In this document: positions 41,895 to 51,002 of the stretch, in pieces | Layout of the letters: each line of letters starts with the position of its first letter | How positions within the stretch are numbered: the first letter of the stretch is position 1 | Assembly: GCF_022829285.1 (NCBI RefSeq) | Contig: NZ_JAKSYI010000055.1 | Span: 186,001 to 250,000, forward strand | DNA length: 64,000 nt | Direction of reading: 5' to 3' | DNA from: Methylobacterium sp. J-078 | GTDB taxonomy: Bacteria > Pseudomonadota > Alphaproteobacteria > Rhizobiales > Beijerinckiaceae | Notes under the pieces: model-generated | Database searches by the model: none | The model's input: the letters and a program-made list of their open reading frames with translations, nothing else | Told to the model about the DNA's origin: nothing | Translations under genes and position numbers: made by a program

Positions 41895-43307
41895 TCACGC
41901 TCCCCTGGTGATGCGGGCGCGCTCGCGGATGAAGGTCTCGACCGCCGCCTGGTCGTTGGCGACCCGCGAGAAGGTCTCGGGCCGGTCCATCAGGTCGGCG
42001 AGGTGCGGCGGCAGTTCCGGGCGCCGCCCGCCGATCGCCTTCGCCACCGCGTCGGGGAACTTGGCCGCGTGGGCGGTGGCGAGCGCCACCACGGGCGTGC
42101 GCGGATCCTTGGCGAGCAGCTTGCGGGCCGTATGCACGCCGATGGCGCTGTGGGGATCGATGACGTGCCCGGTCTCGGCGTGCGTGCGGGCGATTTCCGC
42201 GACGACCTCGGGCTCGGAGACGGCGGTGGCGTCGAACTCGGAGCGCACGGTGTCGAGCACGGCGGCGTCGAGGTGGAAGCCCCCCGACTGCTTCAGGCCC
42301 GCCATGAGGCGGCCGAGGCTGGTGGCGTCGCGGCCGAGAGCCTCGAACAGCAGGCGCTCGAAATTCGAGGAGATCTGGATGTCCATGGAGGGCGAGGTGG
42401 TGGGCTGCACGCCGCGCACCTCGTAGGCCCCGTGCTCCAGAGTGCGGGCCAGGATGTCGTTGGCGTTGGTGCCGATCATCAGGCGCTCGATCGGCAGCCC
42501 CATGCGCTTGGCGACCCAGCCGGCCAGGATGTCGCCGAAATTGCCGGTCGGCACCGCGAAGGAGACCGGGCGATGCGGCGCGCCGAGCGCCACGGCCGCG
42601 GTGAAGTAGTAGACCGCCTGGGCGGCGACGCGGGCCCAGTTGATCGAGTTGACGCCGGAGAGGCGCACGTCGTCGGCGAAGTCCGCGTGCTGGAACAGCG
42701 CTTTGACGATGTTCTGGCAATCGTCGAAGTTACCGTCGATGGCGATGGCGTGGACGTTGTGCGCCCCCACCGAGGTCATCTGCCGGCGCTGCACCTCGGA
42801 GACCCGGCCTTCCGGGAACAGGATGAAGATGTCGACCTGATCGAGGCCCCGGAAGGCCTCGACCGCTGCGCTCCCGGTGTCACCCGAGGTGGCGCCCACG
42901 ATGGTGGCCCGGGCGCCGCGCGCCCGCAGGACGTGGTCCATCAGGCGCCCGAGGAGCTGCATCGCCACGTCCTTGAACGCGAGCGTCGGGCCGTGGAAAA
43001 GCTCGAGCAGGAACAGGTTGTCGTCGAGCTGGGTCAGCGGGCAGACCGCCGGGTGCCGGAAGGTGGCGTAAGCCTCCTCGATCATCCGATCGAGGTCCCC
43101 ATCGGCGATCTCCCCGTCGATGAGGGGGCGCAGCACAGTCTTGGCGGCGTCGGCGTAGCGCAGACCCGCGAGGTTCGCGATGGCGGGTTTCGCGATCTGC
43201 GGCCAGGTCTCGGGCACGTAGAGGCCGCCGTCGCGGGCGAGGCCGGCAAGCAGGGCATCGGAAAAGCTGAGGGGCGCCGCGGCGCCGCGGGTCGAAACGT
43301 GAAGCAA
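41895..43307 (-). CDS. thrC: threonine synthase
   Basis: ThrC converts O-phospho-homoserine to threonine using pyridoxal phosphate. The 470-residue protein has the family start STRGAAAPLSFSDALLAGLARDGGLY, the cofactor lysine at 112 in GPTLAFKDVAMQ, and the ATSGDTGSAA phosphate-binding loop. It has the length of the fungal/proteobacterial class of ThrC. It lies in the minus-strand run from the oxidase cluster, between the DUF4864 gene and the M16 peptidase. Confidence 0.95.
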   Translation of the reverse strand: MLHVSTRGAAAPLSFSDALLAGLARDGGLYVPETWPQIAKPAIANLAGLRYADAAKTVLRPLIDGEIADGDLDRMIEEAYATFRHPAVCPLTQLDDNLFLLELFHGPTLAFKDVAMQLLGRLMDHVLRARGARATIVGATSGDTGSAAVEAFRGLDQVDIFILFPEGRVSEVQRRQMTSVGAHNVHAIAIDGNFDDCQNIVKALFQHADFADDVRLSGVNSINWARVAAQAVYYFTAAVALGAPHRPVSFAVPTGNFGDILAGWVAKRMGLPIERLMIGTNANDILARTLEHGAYEVRGVQPTTSPSMDIQISSNFERLLFEALGRDATSLGRLMAGLKQSGGFHLDAAVLDTVRSEFDATAVSEPEVVAEIARTHAETGHVIDPHSAIGVHTARKLLAKDPRTPVVALATAHAAKFPDAVAKAIGGRRPELPPHLADLMDRPETFSRVANDQAAVETFIRERARITRGA

Positions 43308-43373
43308 GGGGGCCTCCGGGAAGGCGCCCCGTCTACACGATGTCGGCGGGCGTGTCGAAAGGCGCCGGTCCGG

Positions 43374-43787
43374 TCAGGCGCTGCTCCCCGGCGCCTTCAC
43401 GAGGCGGCATCCGCTTATGCGCCAGGCGCCATCGGGCTGGCGCTCCAGGCTGTAGAGGGCGGCCCAGTCGGTGCCGGCCTCGTCCTGAAGGCTGACCCCG
43501 AGGGCGAGGCCGTCGTCCCCGGCCTCCTCGATGCGGTCCACGCTGTAGCGCCGGGCGCGGTAGACGGCCGCATAGCCCTCCCGCACCATCGCCAGGAAGG
43601 TGTCGGGGGAGGGGAACATGTTCTGGATGGCCGGGGCCGCCTGAGCGTAGGCGGTGGCCGCGTCGTCGCGCCGAAACGCCTCGATCTGGCGCTCCACCGT
43701 GGCCCGGGCCGCGTCCCGCGCGGCGGTGTCGGCCGCCATCGCCGGGGCGGCGAAGAGGATTGCGAGGAACAGGAGAACCGCGCGCAT
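43374..43787 (-). CDS. DUF4864-like exported protein
   Basis: This 137-residue protein begins with a clear signal peptide (MRAVLLFLAILFAAPAMA). The mature part carries VERQIEAFRRDDAATAYAQAAPAIQNMFPSPDTF and ends in GAWRISGCRLV, which matches the DUF4864 layout and an NTF2-like alpha+beta fold. The frame is open upstream but the ATG at 43787 directly precedes the signal peptide. It lies between SURF1 and thrC. The function is unknown; its position in the oxidase run is suggestive only. Confidence 0.8.
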   Translation of the reverse strand: MRAVLLFLAILFAAPAMAADTAARDAARATVERQIEAFRRDDAATAYAQAAPAIQNMFPSPDTFLAMVREGYAAVYRARRYSVDRIEEAGDDGLALGVSLQDEAGTDWAALYSLERQPDGAWRISGCRLVKAPGSSA

Positions 43788-43869
43788 GATGCCGACTCCG
43801 TGACGTGACCGAGCGGGTAAGCCTACGCCGATCACGCCAGCCGGCAATGCAAGTTTCCGGCCGGTGCCG

Positions 43870-44658
43870 TCACGAACGCGCGGGCGCGGGCTCCGATGCC
43901 TCGTGCAGGCGTCGCCAGGCGAACACGCCGAAGACCGCGACGAGGCAGCCCGCGATGCCGAACCAGGTAAAGGCGTACTGGAGATGGTTGTTCGGCAGGT
44001 CGACCCGAAGCTGGCCGCCCTTCGGCCATCCCCCGGGATTGGGTGTCCCGTCAGCCTCGACGAGGTAGGGGCGCGGATCGGCGATGCCACGGGCGGCACT
44101 GATGCCGGCGATGTCGCGGTTGAACCACTCGTTGCGGACCGGGTCCGGTGCGGGCACGAACATGGTGCGCGGCTCGGAGCCGCGCAGGATCCCGGTGACC
44201 GTGGTCGGCCCCTCGACCTGACCGGACGCGCGGTCGGCGGGTGCCTTCAGCTCGGTGGGCACGAAGCCGCGATTGACCAGCACGGTGCCGCCATCCTCCA
44301 GCCGGAAGGGGGTCAGCACGTAGTAGCCCTGAAGCGCCCGGCCCGGAACCGCGCCGGCGGCGAGACCATGCACCAGCGTCTCCGCCTCGTGCCGGAAGCG
44401 TCCGGCGATGCGGACCCGCCGGAACTCGTCCCGCGCCGGGTCCCAGCTCTGGATCGGCGGCAACGGAGCCGGCGGCTCGACCTTCGAGCGCGCCAGGATG
44501 CGGCCGATCAATGCCTCCTTCTCGCCCTTGCGCTCCAGCTGCCAGAACCCGAGTCCGAGCAGGATGGCGAGGCAGACCAGCGAGACGAGGCCGGGCGCCA
44601 GGATGCTGCGCCAAGCACCGGAACGAAGAGGGCTGCCGGTCCGAAGGGTCGAAGCCAT
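43870..44658 (-). CDS. SURF1-family cytochrome oxidase assembly protein
   Basis: SURF1 helps insert heme a into subunit I of aa3 oxidase. The 262-residue protein has two membrane helices, at about 19-40 and near the C terminus (YAFTWFGIAGCLVAVFGVFAWRR), with a periplasmic domain between. The SURF1 signatures FWQLERKGEKEALI, GYYVLTPF and VLVNRGFVP are present. The ATG at 44658 begins two bases after the DUF983 stop. It is part of the oxidase cluster. Confidence 0.93.
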   Translation of the reverse strand: MASTLRTGSPLRSGAWRSILAPGLVSLVCLAILLGLGFWQLERKGEKEALIGRILARSKVEPPAPLPPIQSWDPARDEFRRVRIAGRFRHEAETLVHGLAAGAVPGRALQGYYVLTPFRLEDGGTVLVNRGFVPTELKAPADRASGQVEGPTTVTGILRGSEPRTMFVPAPDPVRNEWFNRDIAGISAARGIADPRPYLVEADGTPNPGGWPKGGQLRVDLPNNHLQYAFTWFGIAGCLVAVFGVFAWRRLHEASEPAPARS

Positions 44659-44660
44659 GA

Positions 44661-45068
44661 TCAGCGAAAGCGTCCCTGCTCGGCCTTGTTGGTGAATTGC
44701 AGGGCGGCCAGAACACCTTTGAGGGGGCGCACCATGGCGAGGCTCAACCCAATCGATAGCGAGCCGGCCACGAGGGCGTGGACCCACATCGGCGGCTCGT
44801 AGGTGATCTCCATCCAGAGGGCGAGGCCCACCACGAGGATGCCCACGATGGACATCACGAAGAAAGCCGGACCGTCACCGGAATTGAAGCTCTCGTAATC
44901 GAGGTCGCAGACCTCGCAGGACGGGCGAAAGGTGAGGAAGCCGTCGAACATGTGCCCCTCGCCGCAGCGCGGGCAGCGCCCGCGCAGGCCGGCGGAAATC
45001 GGTGGGGGCTTCGGCCTAGAGACGTCCAAGATGTCAAACTCCTCGGCCGGCGTGGCGCCGACGGGCAC
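44661..45068 (-). CDS. DUF983 zinc-ribbon membrane protein
   Basis: This is a 135-residue protein. A zinc-ribbon-like head has Cys32/Cys35 (RCPRCGEG) and Cys51/Cys54 (CEVCDLDY), followed by two membrane helices at about 70-90 and 96-113. DUF983 genes are regularly found between ctaE and surf1 in alphaproteobacterial oxidase clusters, which suggests an assembly role, but this is unproven. The start is a GTG without a strong Shine-Dalgarno sequence, so it could lie a few codons away. Confidence 0.85.
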   Translation of the reverse strand: MPVGATPAEEFDILDVSRPKPPPISAGLRGRCPRCGEGHMFDGFLTFRPSCEVCDLDYESFNSGDGPAFFVMSIVGILVVGLALWMEITYEPPMWVHALVAGSLSIGLSLAMVRPLKGVLAALQFTNKAEQGRFR

Positions 45069-45109
45069 GATATGGGGATCGGCGGACCGACCTTCACGCG
45101 GCTCCCACG

Positions 45110-45133
45110 AAAAAGGGCGGCTTGCGCCGCCCT
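45110..45133 (-). terminator. rho-independent terminator after ctaE
   Basis: The minus strand forms an eight-base stem (AGGGCGGC / GCCGCCCT) with a four-base loop, followed at once by five T residues. It lies 32 bases after the ctaE stop and before the DUF983 start, so at least part of the transcription of the oxidase genes should end here. Confidence 0.85.
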
Positions 45134-45164
45134 CTTCAACCCTGTCATGCGGTCGGTGACGCCC

Positions 45165-46022
45165 TCAGTGCGCGCCGTGGCCCACGCCGGCGCCCCAGAC
45201 GTAGATGGAGGCGAACAGGAACAGCCAGACCACGTCCACGAAGTGCCAGTACCAGGCCGCGAATTCGAAGCCGAGGTGCTGGCGCACCGTGAACTGGCCC
45301 AGATAGGCGCGGTACAGGCAGATCGCGAGGAAGATCGTGCCGATGATGACGTGGAAGCCGTGGAAGCCCGTCGCCATGAAGAAGGTCGACGAGTAGATGC
45401 TGCCCGAGAAGCCGAAATGGGCGTGGGCGTACTCATAGGCCTGGCAGGCGGAGAACAGCACGCCGAGAATGATCGTCAGCCACAGGCCGTACTTCAGGCC
45501 CTTCCGGTCGTCGTTCAGCAGGGCGTGGTGGGCCCAGGTGATCGTGGTGCCGGAGGTGAGCAGGATCAGGGTGTTGAGGAGGGGCAGGTGCCAGGGGTCG
45601 AAGGCCTCGATGCCCTTCGGCGGCCAGGTCCCGCCGGTGAAGTCCACGCGCGAGGCCTGGATCGGGTCGGCGGTGTAGAGCGCCGCTTCGAAATAGGCCC
45701 AGAACCAGGCGACGAAGAACATCACCTCGGAGGCGATGAACATGATCATCCCGTAGCGGTGGTGCAGCTGCACCACGCGGGTGTGATCACCGGTCTCGGC
45801 CTCGTGGACCACGTCCTTCCACCAGGCGAACATGGTGTAGAGCACGCCGATAGCGCCGGCGCCGAAGATGTAGGGGCCGGGCGTGAGCGTGCCGATCTGC
45901 AGGCTCTTCATCCAGAACACGGCGCCGAAGGCCATCAGAAAGCCCGAGAACGCGCCGATCAGCGGCCACGGACTCGGGGCCAGAATATGGAAATCGTGAT
46001 TTTTGGCGCCTGCCTCGGCCAT
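45165..46022 (-). CDS. ctaE: cytochrome c oxidase subunit III
   Basis: This 285-residue membrane protein has the seven-helix plan of subunit III. It includes [48 protein letters not shown] and the lipid-binding [21 protein letters not shown]. It lies downstream of ctaG on the same strand. It is part of the aa3-type terminal oxidase in the inner membrane, whose catalytic subunits are CtaD and CtaC. Confidence 0.97.
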   Translation of the reverse strand: MAEAGAKNHDFHILAPSPWPLIGAFSGFLMAFGAVFWMKSLQIGTLTPGPYIFGAGAIGVLYTMFAWWKDVVHEAETGDHTRVVQLHHRYGMIMFIASEVMFFVAWFWAYFEAALYTADPIQASRVDFTGGTWPPKGIEAFDPWHLPLLNTLILLTSGTTITWAHHALLNDDRKGLKYGLWLTIILGVLFSACQAYEYAHAHFGFSGSIYSSTFFMATGFHGFHVIIGTIFLAICLYRAYLGQFTVRQHLGFEFAAWYWHFVDVVWLFLFASIYVWGAGVGHGAH

Positions 46023-46158
46023 TGAACTCTTCTCCTGCCCCCGACCTCCGGGTCGTCTCCGACCCGCGATCCGTTGAATGCCGATCTCGACCGGGTTGCC
46101 CCGGATTGTTGTGACGAACCCTTAGCCAGGGTCGTGCGGTGTTGTCACGCTTGGCGCC

Positions 46159-46812
46159 TCAAAAATTCGACTTCGTCCCCGTGCCGCCCGTTGTCGCAAG
46201 CGCGGCCGTGGGCTGGCCGTTCTTGGAAGCGAAGTAGGTGTAGGACAGGGTCATCTCGGAGAGATGCGCGGTGTTCGAGTCCTTACGCACGTCCGGGTCG
46301 ATGTAGAACACCACCGGGAAGTCCATGGTCTCGCCGGGCTTCAAGGTCTGCTCGTTGAAGCAGAAGCACTCGACCTTCACGAAGAACCCACCCATCAGCG
46401 CCGGCTGCACGTTGAAGGTCGCGATGCCGGTGGAGGGGGTGGTGCCGGTGTTCTTCACACGGAAGAACACTGTCTTGGTCTCACCGAGCCGCGCCTCGAC
46501 CTTCGGCGATTCGGCCTGGAACCGCCACGGCAGGTTCGACGAGACGTTGGTGTCGAAGCGGACCAGCATGGTGTCGTCGACGGCCGCGCGCGTCGGCGCG
46601 AGGCCGGTGCGGGGCGTGCCGTCGAACCCGGTCGCCTTGCAGAACATGTCGTAGAGCGGCACCGACGCGAAGGCGAGGCCGACCATCCCGAAGGCGAGCC
46701 CCGCGCAGGCGAAGGCGGTGACGCCGGCCCGGTTCGCCCGCGCGGACGGCGTCGGGGCCTGCGAAACCCCGAACGGCGTGACCTCGGGCTGCTCGTCTCT
46801 GCGGTCGGTCAT
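46159..46812 (-). CDS. ctaG: cytochrome c oxidase assembly protein CtaG (Cox11)
   Basis: CtaG/Cox11 delivers copper to the CuB site of subunit I. The 217-residue protein has one membrane helix (about 33-56), then the conserved VPLYDMFCKATGF with Cys58, and a beta-domain with the copper-binding Cys149-Phe-Cys151 in VECFCFNEQ and PVVFYIDP. It is anchored in the inner membrane facing the periplasm. It follows the tiny coxF gene. Confidence 0.95.
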   Translation of the reverse strand: MTDRRDEQPEVTPFGVSQAPTPSARANRAGVTAFACAGLAFGMVGLAFASVPLYDMFCKATGFDGTPRTGLAPTRAAVDDTMLVRFDTNVSSNLPWRFQAESPKVEARLGETKTVFFRVKNTGTTPSTGIATFNVQPALMGGFFVKVECFCFNEQTLKPGETMDFPVVFYIDPDVRKDSNTAHLSEMTLSYTYFASKNGQPTAALATTGGTGTKSNF

Positions 46813-46839
46813 GGGGCTCCGTCGCGGCTGGGGCGAGCG

Positions 46840-47004
46840 TCAGATCGGTCGGTTCAGGACCTGCGGCCCGAGCTTGGCGATCGTGAGGACGTAGAAGATG
46901 GTCACCAGCGCGAACAGCACGGCCGCGATGGCAATGGAACGCTTGCGCCGACGCTGGGCCTCCTCGGGCGTCAGCGGACGCGGCGCCACGGGGCGCTCGC
47001 TCAC
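46840..47004 (-). CDS. coxF: CoxF-like small membrane protein (54 aa)
   Basis: This is a 54-residue frame starting with GTG at 47004: a charged N-terminal part ([13 protein letters not shown]) and one membrane helix ([20 protein letters not shown]), ending in [10 protein letters not shown]. It matches the plan of the small CoxF proteins that sit between ctaB and ctaG in Hyphomicrobiales. Its GTGA overlaps the ctaB stop by four bases, so the two are coupled. A helper role in oxidase assembly or stability is inferred from position. Confidence 0.8.
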   Translation of the reverse strand: MSERPVAPRPLTPEEAQRRRKRSIAIAAVLFALVTIFYVLTIAKLGPQVLNRPI

Positions 47005-47951
47005 GCGAACACCGGGCGGAACAGGCCGAGGCTCTGCTCGGCCAGCAGGGCCGAGAACATCAGGAACAGGTGCAGGATCGAGAACCCGAACATGCCCATG
47101 GCGGCCTTGCGCTCAGGCTCGCCCTCGCGGTTGCGGAAGACGTGGACGCTGAAGGCCAGCATGGCGAGGCCGCCGACGAAGGCCGTCACGGCGTAGAGCC
47201 AGCCGCCGAAGCCGAGGAAGACGGGGGCGAGGCCCACGGGGAAGAGCAGCGCAGAGTAGGCGATGATCTGCCGGCGGGTCGACTGCGGCCCGGCGACGTT
47301 CGGCATCATGGGAATGCCGGCCTTGGCGTAATCCGCCGACTTGATGAGCGCCAGGGCCCAGAAATGCGGCGGCGTCCAGATGAAGATGATCATGAACAGG
47401 ACGAAGGACTCGATGCCGAGGCTACCGGTGACGGCGGCCTGGCCGACCATCGGGGGGAGGGCGCCGGCCGCGCCGCCGATGACGATGTTCTGCGGCGTCG
47501 CCCGCTTCAGCCACATCGAGTAGACCACCGCGTAGAACACGATGGTGAAGGCGAGCAGGCCTGCGGCGAGCCAGTTCGAGGCGAGGCCGAGCACCAGCAC
47601 CGAGCCCACCGACAGGACGATGCCGAAGGCGAGGGCCTCGTCCGGGCGGATGCGGCCGTCCGGGATCGGGCGCTTGGCCGTGCGGGTCATCACCGCGTCG
47701 ATATCGGCGTCCCACCACATGTTGAGGCAGCCGGAAGCGCCCGCGCCCACCGCGATCATCAGGAGCGAGATCGAGCCGACCACCGGCTGGATGTGGACGT
47801 TCGAGACCAGCATGCCGACGAGGGCGGTGAAGATGACGAGCACCATCACGCGGGGCTTCAGCAGGGCGAAGAAGTCCGACACCTCGCCGCCGACCGGCGA
47901 CAGAACTTGCGGCTCGGCGCCAGCGGATAGGCTGTTCGACAGGCTCGTCAT
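47001..47951 (-). CDS. ctaB: protoheme IX farnesyltransferase (heme o synthase)
   Basis: CtaB makes heme o, the precursor of heme a, by adding a farnesyl group to heme b. The 316-residue protein is an eight- to nine-helix UbiA-type prenyltransferase with the metal-binding NMWWDADID (Asn77, Asp81, Asp85), [12 protein letters not shown] and the [13 protein letters not shown] loop. The start is ATG 47951. It is separated from ctaD by about 165 bases that include a terminator hairpin, so it may have its own promoter. Confidence 0.96.
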   Translation of the reverse strand: MTSLSNSLSAGAEPQVLSPVGGEVSDFFALLKPRVMVLVIFTALVGMLVSNVHIQPVVGSISLLMIAVGAGASGCLNMWWDADIDAVMTRTAKRPIPDGRIRPDEALAFGIVLSVGSVLVLGLASNWLAAGLLAFTIVFYAVVYSMWLKRATPQNIVIGGAAGALPPMVGQAAVTGSLGIESFVLFMIIFIWTPPHFWALALIKSADYAKAGIPMMPNVAGPQSTRRQIIAYSALLFPVGLAPVFLGFGGWLYAVTAFVGGLAMLAFSVHVFRNREGEPERKAAMGMFGFSILHLFLMFSALLAEQSLGLFRPVFA

Positions 47952-48067
47952 GGATTCCTGATACGGTTCTCGTGTCCGGAGAAGTTTGGATCGCGCCGCG
48001 GGGCGCCGCCCTTTGCGGGAAGCCTCGAAACCGCTCGGATGAGCTGGGCCGGGGTTTCCGGGAAAGA

Positions 48068-48093
48068 GCGAGGACCGCTCGCGCGGTCCTCGC
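48068..48093 (-). terminator. hairpin terminator after ctaD
   Basis: An 11-base perfect stem (GCGAGGACCGC / GCGGTCCTCGC) encloses a four-base loop 26 bases past the ctaD stop, and TCTTTCC follows it on the minus strand. It may separate the structural genes ctaC-ctaD from the assembly genes, or only lower read-through. Confidence 0.65.
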
Positions 48094-48118
48094 AATCCTC
48101 GAAACGCTGCGTCGCGTC

Positions 48119-49750
48119 TCAGTGGTGGCCCGGCTCGTCGACGATCCGGGGGAGCGTCTCGAACTGGTGGAAGGGCGGGGGAGAGGACAGCGTCCACTCG
48201 AGGGTGGTCGCACCCTCGCCCCACGGATTGTCGGCAGCGCGGCGGCTGGAACGGAAGGCCAGGACGACGCCGATGAAGAACACGACCATGCCGAGGGCGA
48301 AGATGTGCCCGCCCCAGGTGGAGACCTTGTGCCAGCCGGCGAAAGCCTCCGGATAGTCGGCGTAGCGGCGCGGCATGCCGGCGAGACCAAGGAAGTGCAT
48401 CGGGAAGAACAGGACGTTCGCGCCGATGAAGGCCAGCCAGAAGTGCAGCTTGCCGGCCCATTCGGGGATGATGTGGCCAGTCATCTTCGGGAACCAGTAG
48501 TAGACACCCGCGAAGATGATGAACACGGCACCGAGCGAGAGCACGTAGTGGAAGTGCGCCACGACGTAGTAGGTGTCGTGCAGGTACTTATCGACCGCCG
48601 AGTTCGCGAGCACCACGCCGGTGACGCCGCCGACCGTGAACAGGAAGATGAAGCCGACCGCCCAGTGCATGGCGGCGGTGAAGCGGATCGAGCCGCCCCA
48701 CATCGTCGCGATCCAGGAGAAGATCTTCACGCCGGTGGGCACCGCGATGACCATCGTGGCGAACACGAAGTAGGACTGCGTCTGCAGCGACAGGCCGACC
48801 GTGTACATGTGGTGGGCCCACACGACGAAGCCGACGACGCCGATGGCGACCATGGCGTAGGCCATGGCGAGGTAACCGAAGACGGGCTTCCTCGAGAAGG
48901 TCGAGATGATGTGGCTGACGATGCCGAAGGCCGGCAGGATCATGATGTAGACTTCGGGGTGGCCGAAGAACCAGAACAGGTGCTGGTAGAGCACCGGGTC
49001 ACCGCCGCCGGCCGGATCGAAGAAGGTCGTGCCGAAGTTGCGGTCGGTCAGCAGCATGGTGATCGCGCCGGCGAGGACCGGGAGCGACAGGAGCAGCAGG
49101 AAGGCGGTCACCAGCATCGACCAGGCGAACAGCGGCATCTTGTGCAGGGTCATGCCCGGCGCGCGCATGTTCAGGATGGTGGTGATGAAGTTGATGGCGC
49201 CGAGGATCGAGCCGGCTCCCGAGAGGTGGAGGGCGAAGATCGCGAAATCGACGGCCGGGCCGGGATGGCCGGACGAGGACAGCGGCGGATACACGGTCCA
49301 GCCGGTGCCGGCGCCGGAAGACCCGGGGGCGCCCTCGACGAACAGCGAGCAGACGAGGCTGAAGAAGCCCGCCACCGTCAGCCAGAACGAGATGTTGTTC
49401 ATGCGCGGGAACGCCATGTCGGGCGCGCCGATCATGAGGGGCACGAACCAGTTGCCGAAGCCGCCGATGAGCGCCGGCATCACCATGAAGAACACCATGA
49501 TGAGGCCGTGCCCGGTCACGAACACGTTGTAGGTGCCGGGGTTGGCGAAGTACTGGAGGCCGGGCTCCTCCATCTCCATGCGGATGCCGAAGGAGAGGAA
49601 CGCGCCCATGATGCCCGCGCAGAAGGCGAACAGCAGGTAGAGGGTGCCGATGTCCTTGTGGTTCGTCGACAGGAACCAGCGGGAGAAGAAGGACGGCATG
49701 TGGTGGTCGTGGGCATCGTGGTGCCCGGTATGTGCTGCGGCGTTCGCCAT
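48119..49750 (-). CDS. ctaD: cytochrome c oxidase subunit I (aa3 type)
   Basis: Subunit I reduces oxygen at the heme a3-CuB centre and pumps protons. The 543-residue protein has 12 predicted helices. The low-spin heme ligand His81 is in [10 protein letters not shown]. The GHPEVY motif supplies His264, Glu266 and Tyr268, so this is a type A1 oxidase with the standard D-channel glutamate and the crosslinked Tyr-His. The starting residues are His-rich. It follows ctaC on the same strand with 90 bases between, in which an extra hairpin lies. Confidence 0.98.
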   Translation of the reverse strand: MANAAAHTGHHDAHDHHMPSFFSRWFLSTNHKDIGTLYLLFAFCAGIMGAFLSFGIRMEMEEPGLQYFANPGTYNVFVTGHGLIMVFFMVMPALIGGFGNWFVPLMIGAPDMAFPRMNNISFWLTVAGFFSLVCSLFVEGAPGSSGAGTGWTVYPPLSSSGHPGPAVDFAIFALHLSGAGSILGAINFITTILNMRAPGMTLHKMPLFAWSMLVTAFLLLLSLPVLAGAITMLLTDRNFGTTFFDPAGGGDPVLYQHLFWFFGHPEVYIMILPAFGIVSHIISTFSRKPVFGYLAMAYAMVAIGVVGFVVWAHHMYTVGLSLQTQSYFVFATMVIAVPTGVKIFSWIATMWGGSIRFTAAMHWAVGFIFLFTVGGVTGVVLANSAVDKYLHDTYYVVAHFHYVLSLGAVFIIFAGVYYWFPKMTGHIIPEWAGKLHFWLAFIGANVLFFPMHFLGLAGMPRRYADYPEAFAGWHKVSTWGGHIFALGMVVFFIGVVLAFRSSRRAADNPWGEGATTLEWTLSSPPPFHQFETLPRIVDEPGHH

Positions 49751-49795
49751 GGATGCAGACCTTAGTCCAGGTTTCTCGTGATCATCGCGGTGGGC

Positions 49796-49826
49796 GGGAC
49801 CGGGCGCCGCTCGAGGGCCCGGTCCC
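49796..49826. other. perfect hairpin between ctaC and ctaD
   Basis: A ten-base perfect stem (GGGACCGGGC / GCCCGGTCCC) with an 11-base loop lies in the 90 bases between the two oxidase genes. No T-tract follows on the minus strand, so it is more likely an mRNA-stability or processing element than a terminator. Confidence 0.5.
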
Positions 49827-49840
49827 CGGGATCCGCGCCC

Positions 49841-50680
49841 TTACCGGGCGTCGGCGAACTTCGAGGCGTCGTCGATGCGGGCGAACTTGGTCTTACCCTC
49901 GGCGAGCCACTTGGCGTAGGCCTCCTCGCTGACGACCTGCACGGTGATCGGCATGTAGGCGTGGCGGGCACCGCAGAGCTCGGAGCACTGGCCGTGGTAG
50001 GTGCCCTCGCGCTCGGCCTTGAACCAGAACTGGTTCAGGCGGCCCGGCACGGCGTCGATCTTGAAGCCGAAGGACGGCATCGCCCAGGAGTGCATGACGT
50101 CGGCAGCGGTGACCTGGATCTTAACGATCTTGTTCACCGGCACGACCATGTCGTTGTCGGTGCCGAGCAGCTTCGGCTGCTTGTCCTCGTCGAGGTTGGC
50201 GTCGAACGTGAAGCCGCCGCCGTTCTCCACGGCCGGGTACTCGTAGGACCAGTACCAGGCGTGGCCGATGACCTTCACCAGCACGTCGGCCTTCGGGTCC
50301 GAGAGCTGCGTGCGCAGCAGGCGGAACGACGGAATCGCGACGGCCACCAGGATCAGCACCGGGACGATGGTCCAGGCGACTTCGATCATGGTGTTGTGGG
50401 TGGTCTTCGACGGTGTCGGGTTCGCCTTCTCGCTGAAGCGGAAGACGCAATAGAGGATCAGGCCGAGCACGAACAGCGAGATGCCGAACGAGAGCCAGTG
50501 CATGCCGTGCTCGAACGAATGGATGTCCCGTGCGTTCTCGGTGACGGCGACCTGACGGTCCATCTGCCACGGCACGGGCTGGCCGATGCCGGCGGCGAGC
50601 GCCGACGACGATGAGACGAGGAACGCGCCGAGCGCGGCAAGCCCCCATGATGACCGGTGTTGCGCCTGCGTCGTCCGCAT
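49841..50680 (-). CDS. ctaC: cytochrome c oxidase subunit II
   Basis: Subunit II takes electrons from cytochrome c at the CuA site. The 279-residue protein has a signal peptide (about 1-30), two membrane helices (about 60-82 and 98-118) and a periplasmic cupredoxin domain. All CuA ligands are visible: His197, Cys232, Glu234 (backbone), Cys236, His240 and Met243. The conserved HAWYWSYEYP electron-entry stretch starts at 140. The ATG at 50680 is chosen because it begins the signal peptide; the frame is open upstream. It is the first oxidase gene of the minus-strand run. Confidence 0.97.
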   Translation of the reverse strand: MRTTQAQHRSSWGLAALGAFLVSSSSALAAGIGQPVPWQMDRQVAVTENARDIHSFEHGMHWLSFGISLFVLGLILYCVFRFSEKANPTPSKTTHNTMIEVAWTIVPVLILVAVAIPSFRLLRTQLSDPKADVLVKVIGHAWYWSYEYPAVENGGGFTFDANLDEDKQPKLLGTDNDMVVPVNKIVKIQVTAADVMHSWAMPSFGFKIDAVPGRLNQFWFKAEREGTYHGQCSELCGARHAYMPITVQVVSEEAYAKWLAEGKTKFARIDDASKFADAR

Positions 50681-51002
50681 GTGCCTCTCTTGGCTCCCCG
50701 TGATTGTGATCGACGATGCCGCGCGTCTTGCTGGCTTTAGATGAAATCGCAAGTGCATTTCGCGGACCGCGAGCCATGCGCGGGGATAAACCCACGTCTG
50801 GCCGATTGGCGCTTCAGACCACATGGTTGAAGGGTGCGCAACCGCAACAGCGTCGCATCATGCACCTTCCCGCACGGTCTTGGCCTCGACTCGGGCGTTT
50901 GACCGTCTATCGAGGGTGTGCGGGCAGTTCGCCTGCGCTTGCAGGTATTCAAAACGCCAGAGGCCCCCGCCGCCGGGGCATCCCTCAAGCCGAGGTCCGC
51001 GC
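50681..51002. other. divergent region between ctaC and the LysR gene
   Basis: No gene is seen in about 320 bases that must hold promoters for ctaC (leftward) and for the LysR gene (rightward). I found no clear -35/-10 pair or palindrome by eye. Confidence 0.4.
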
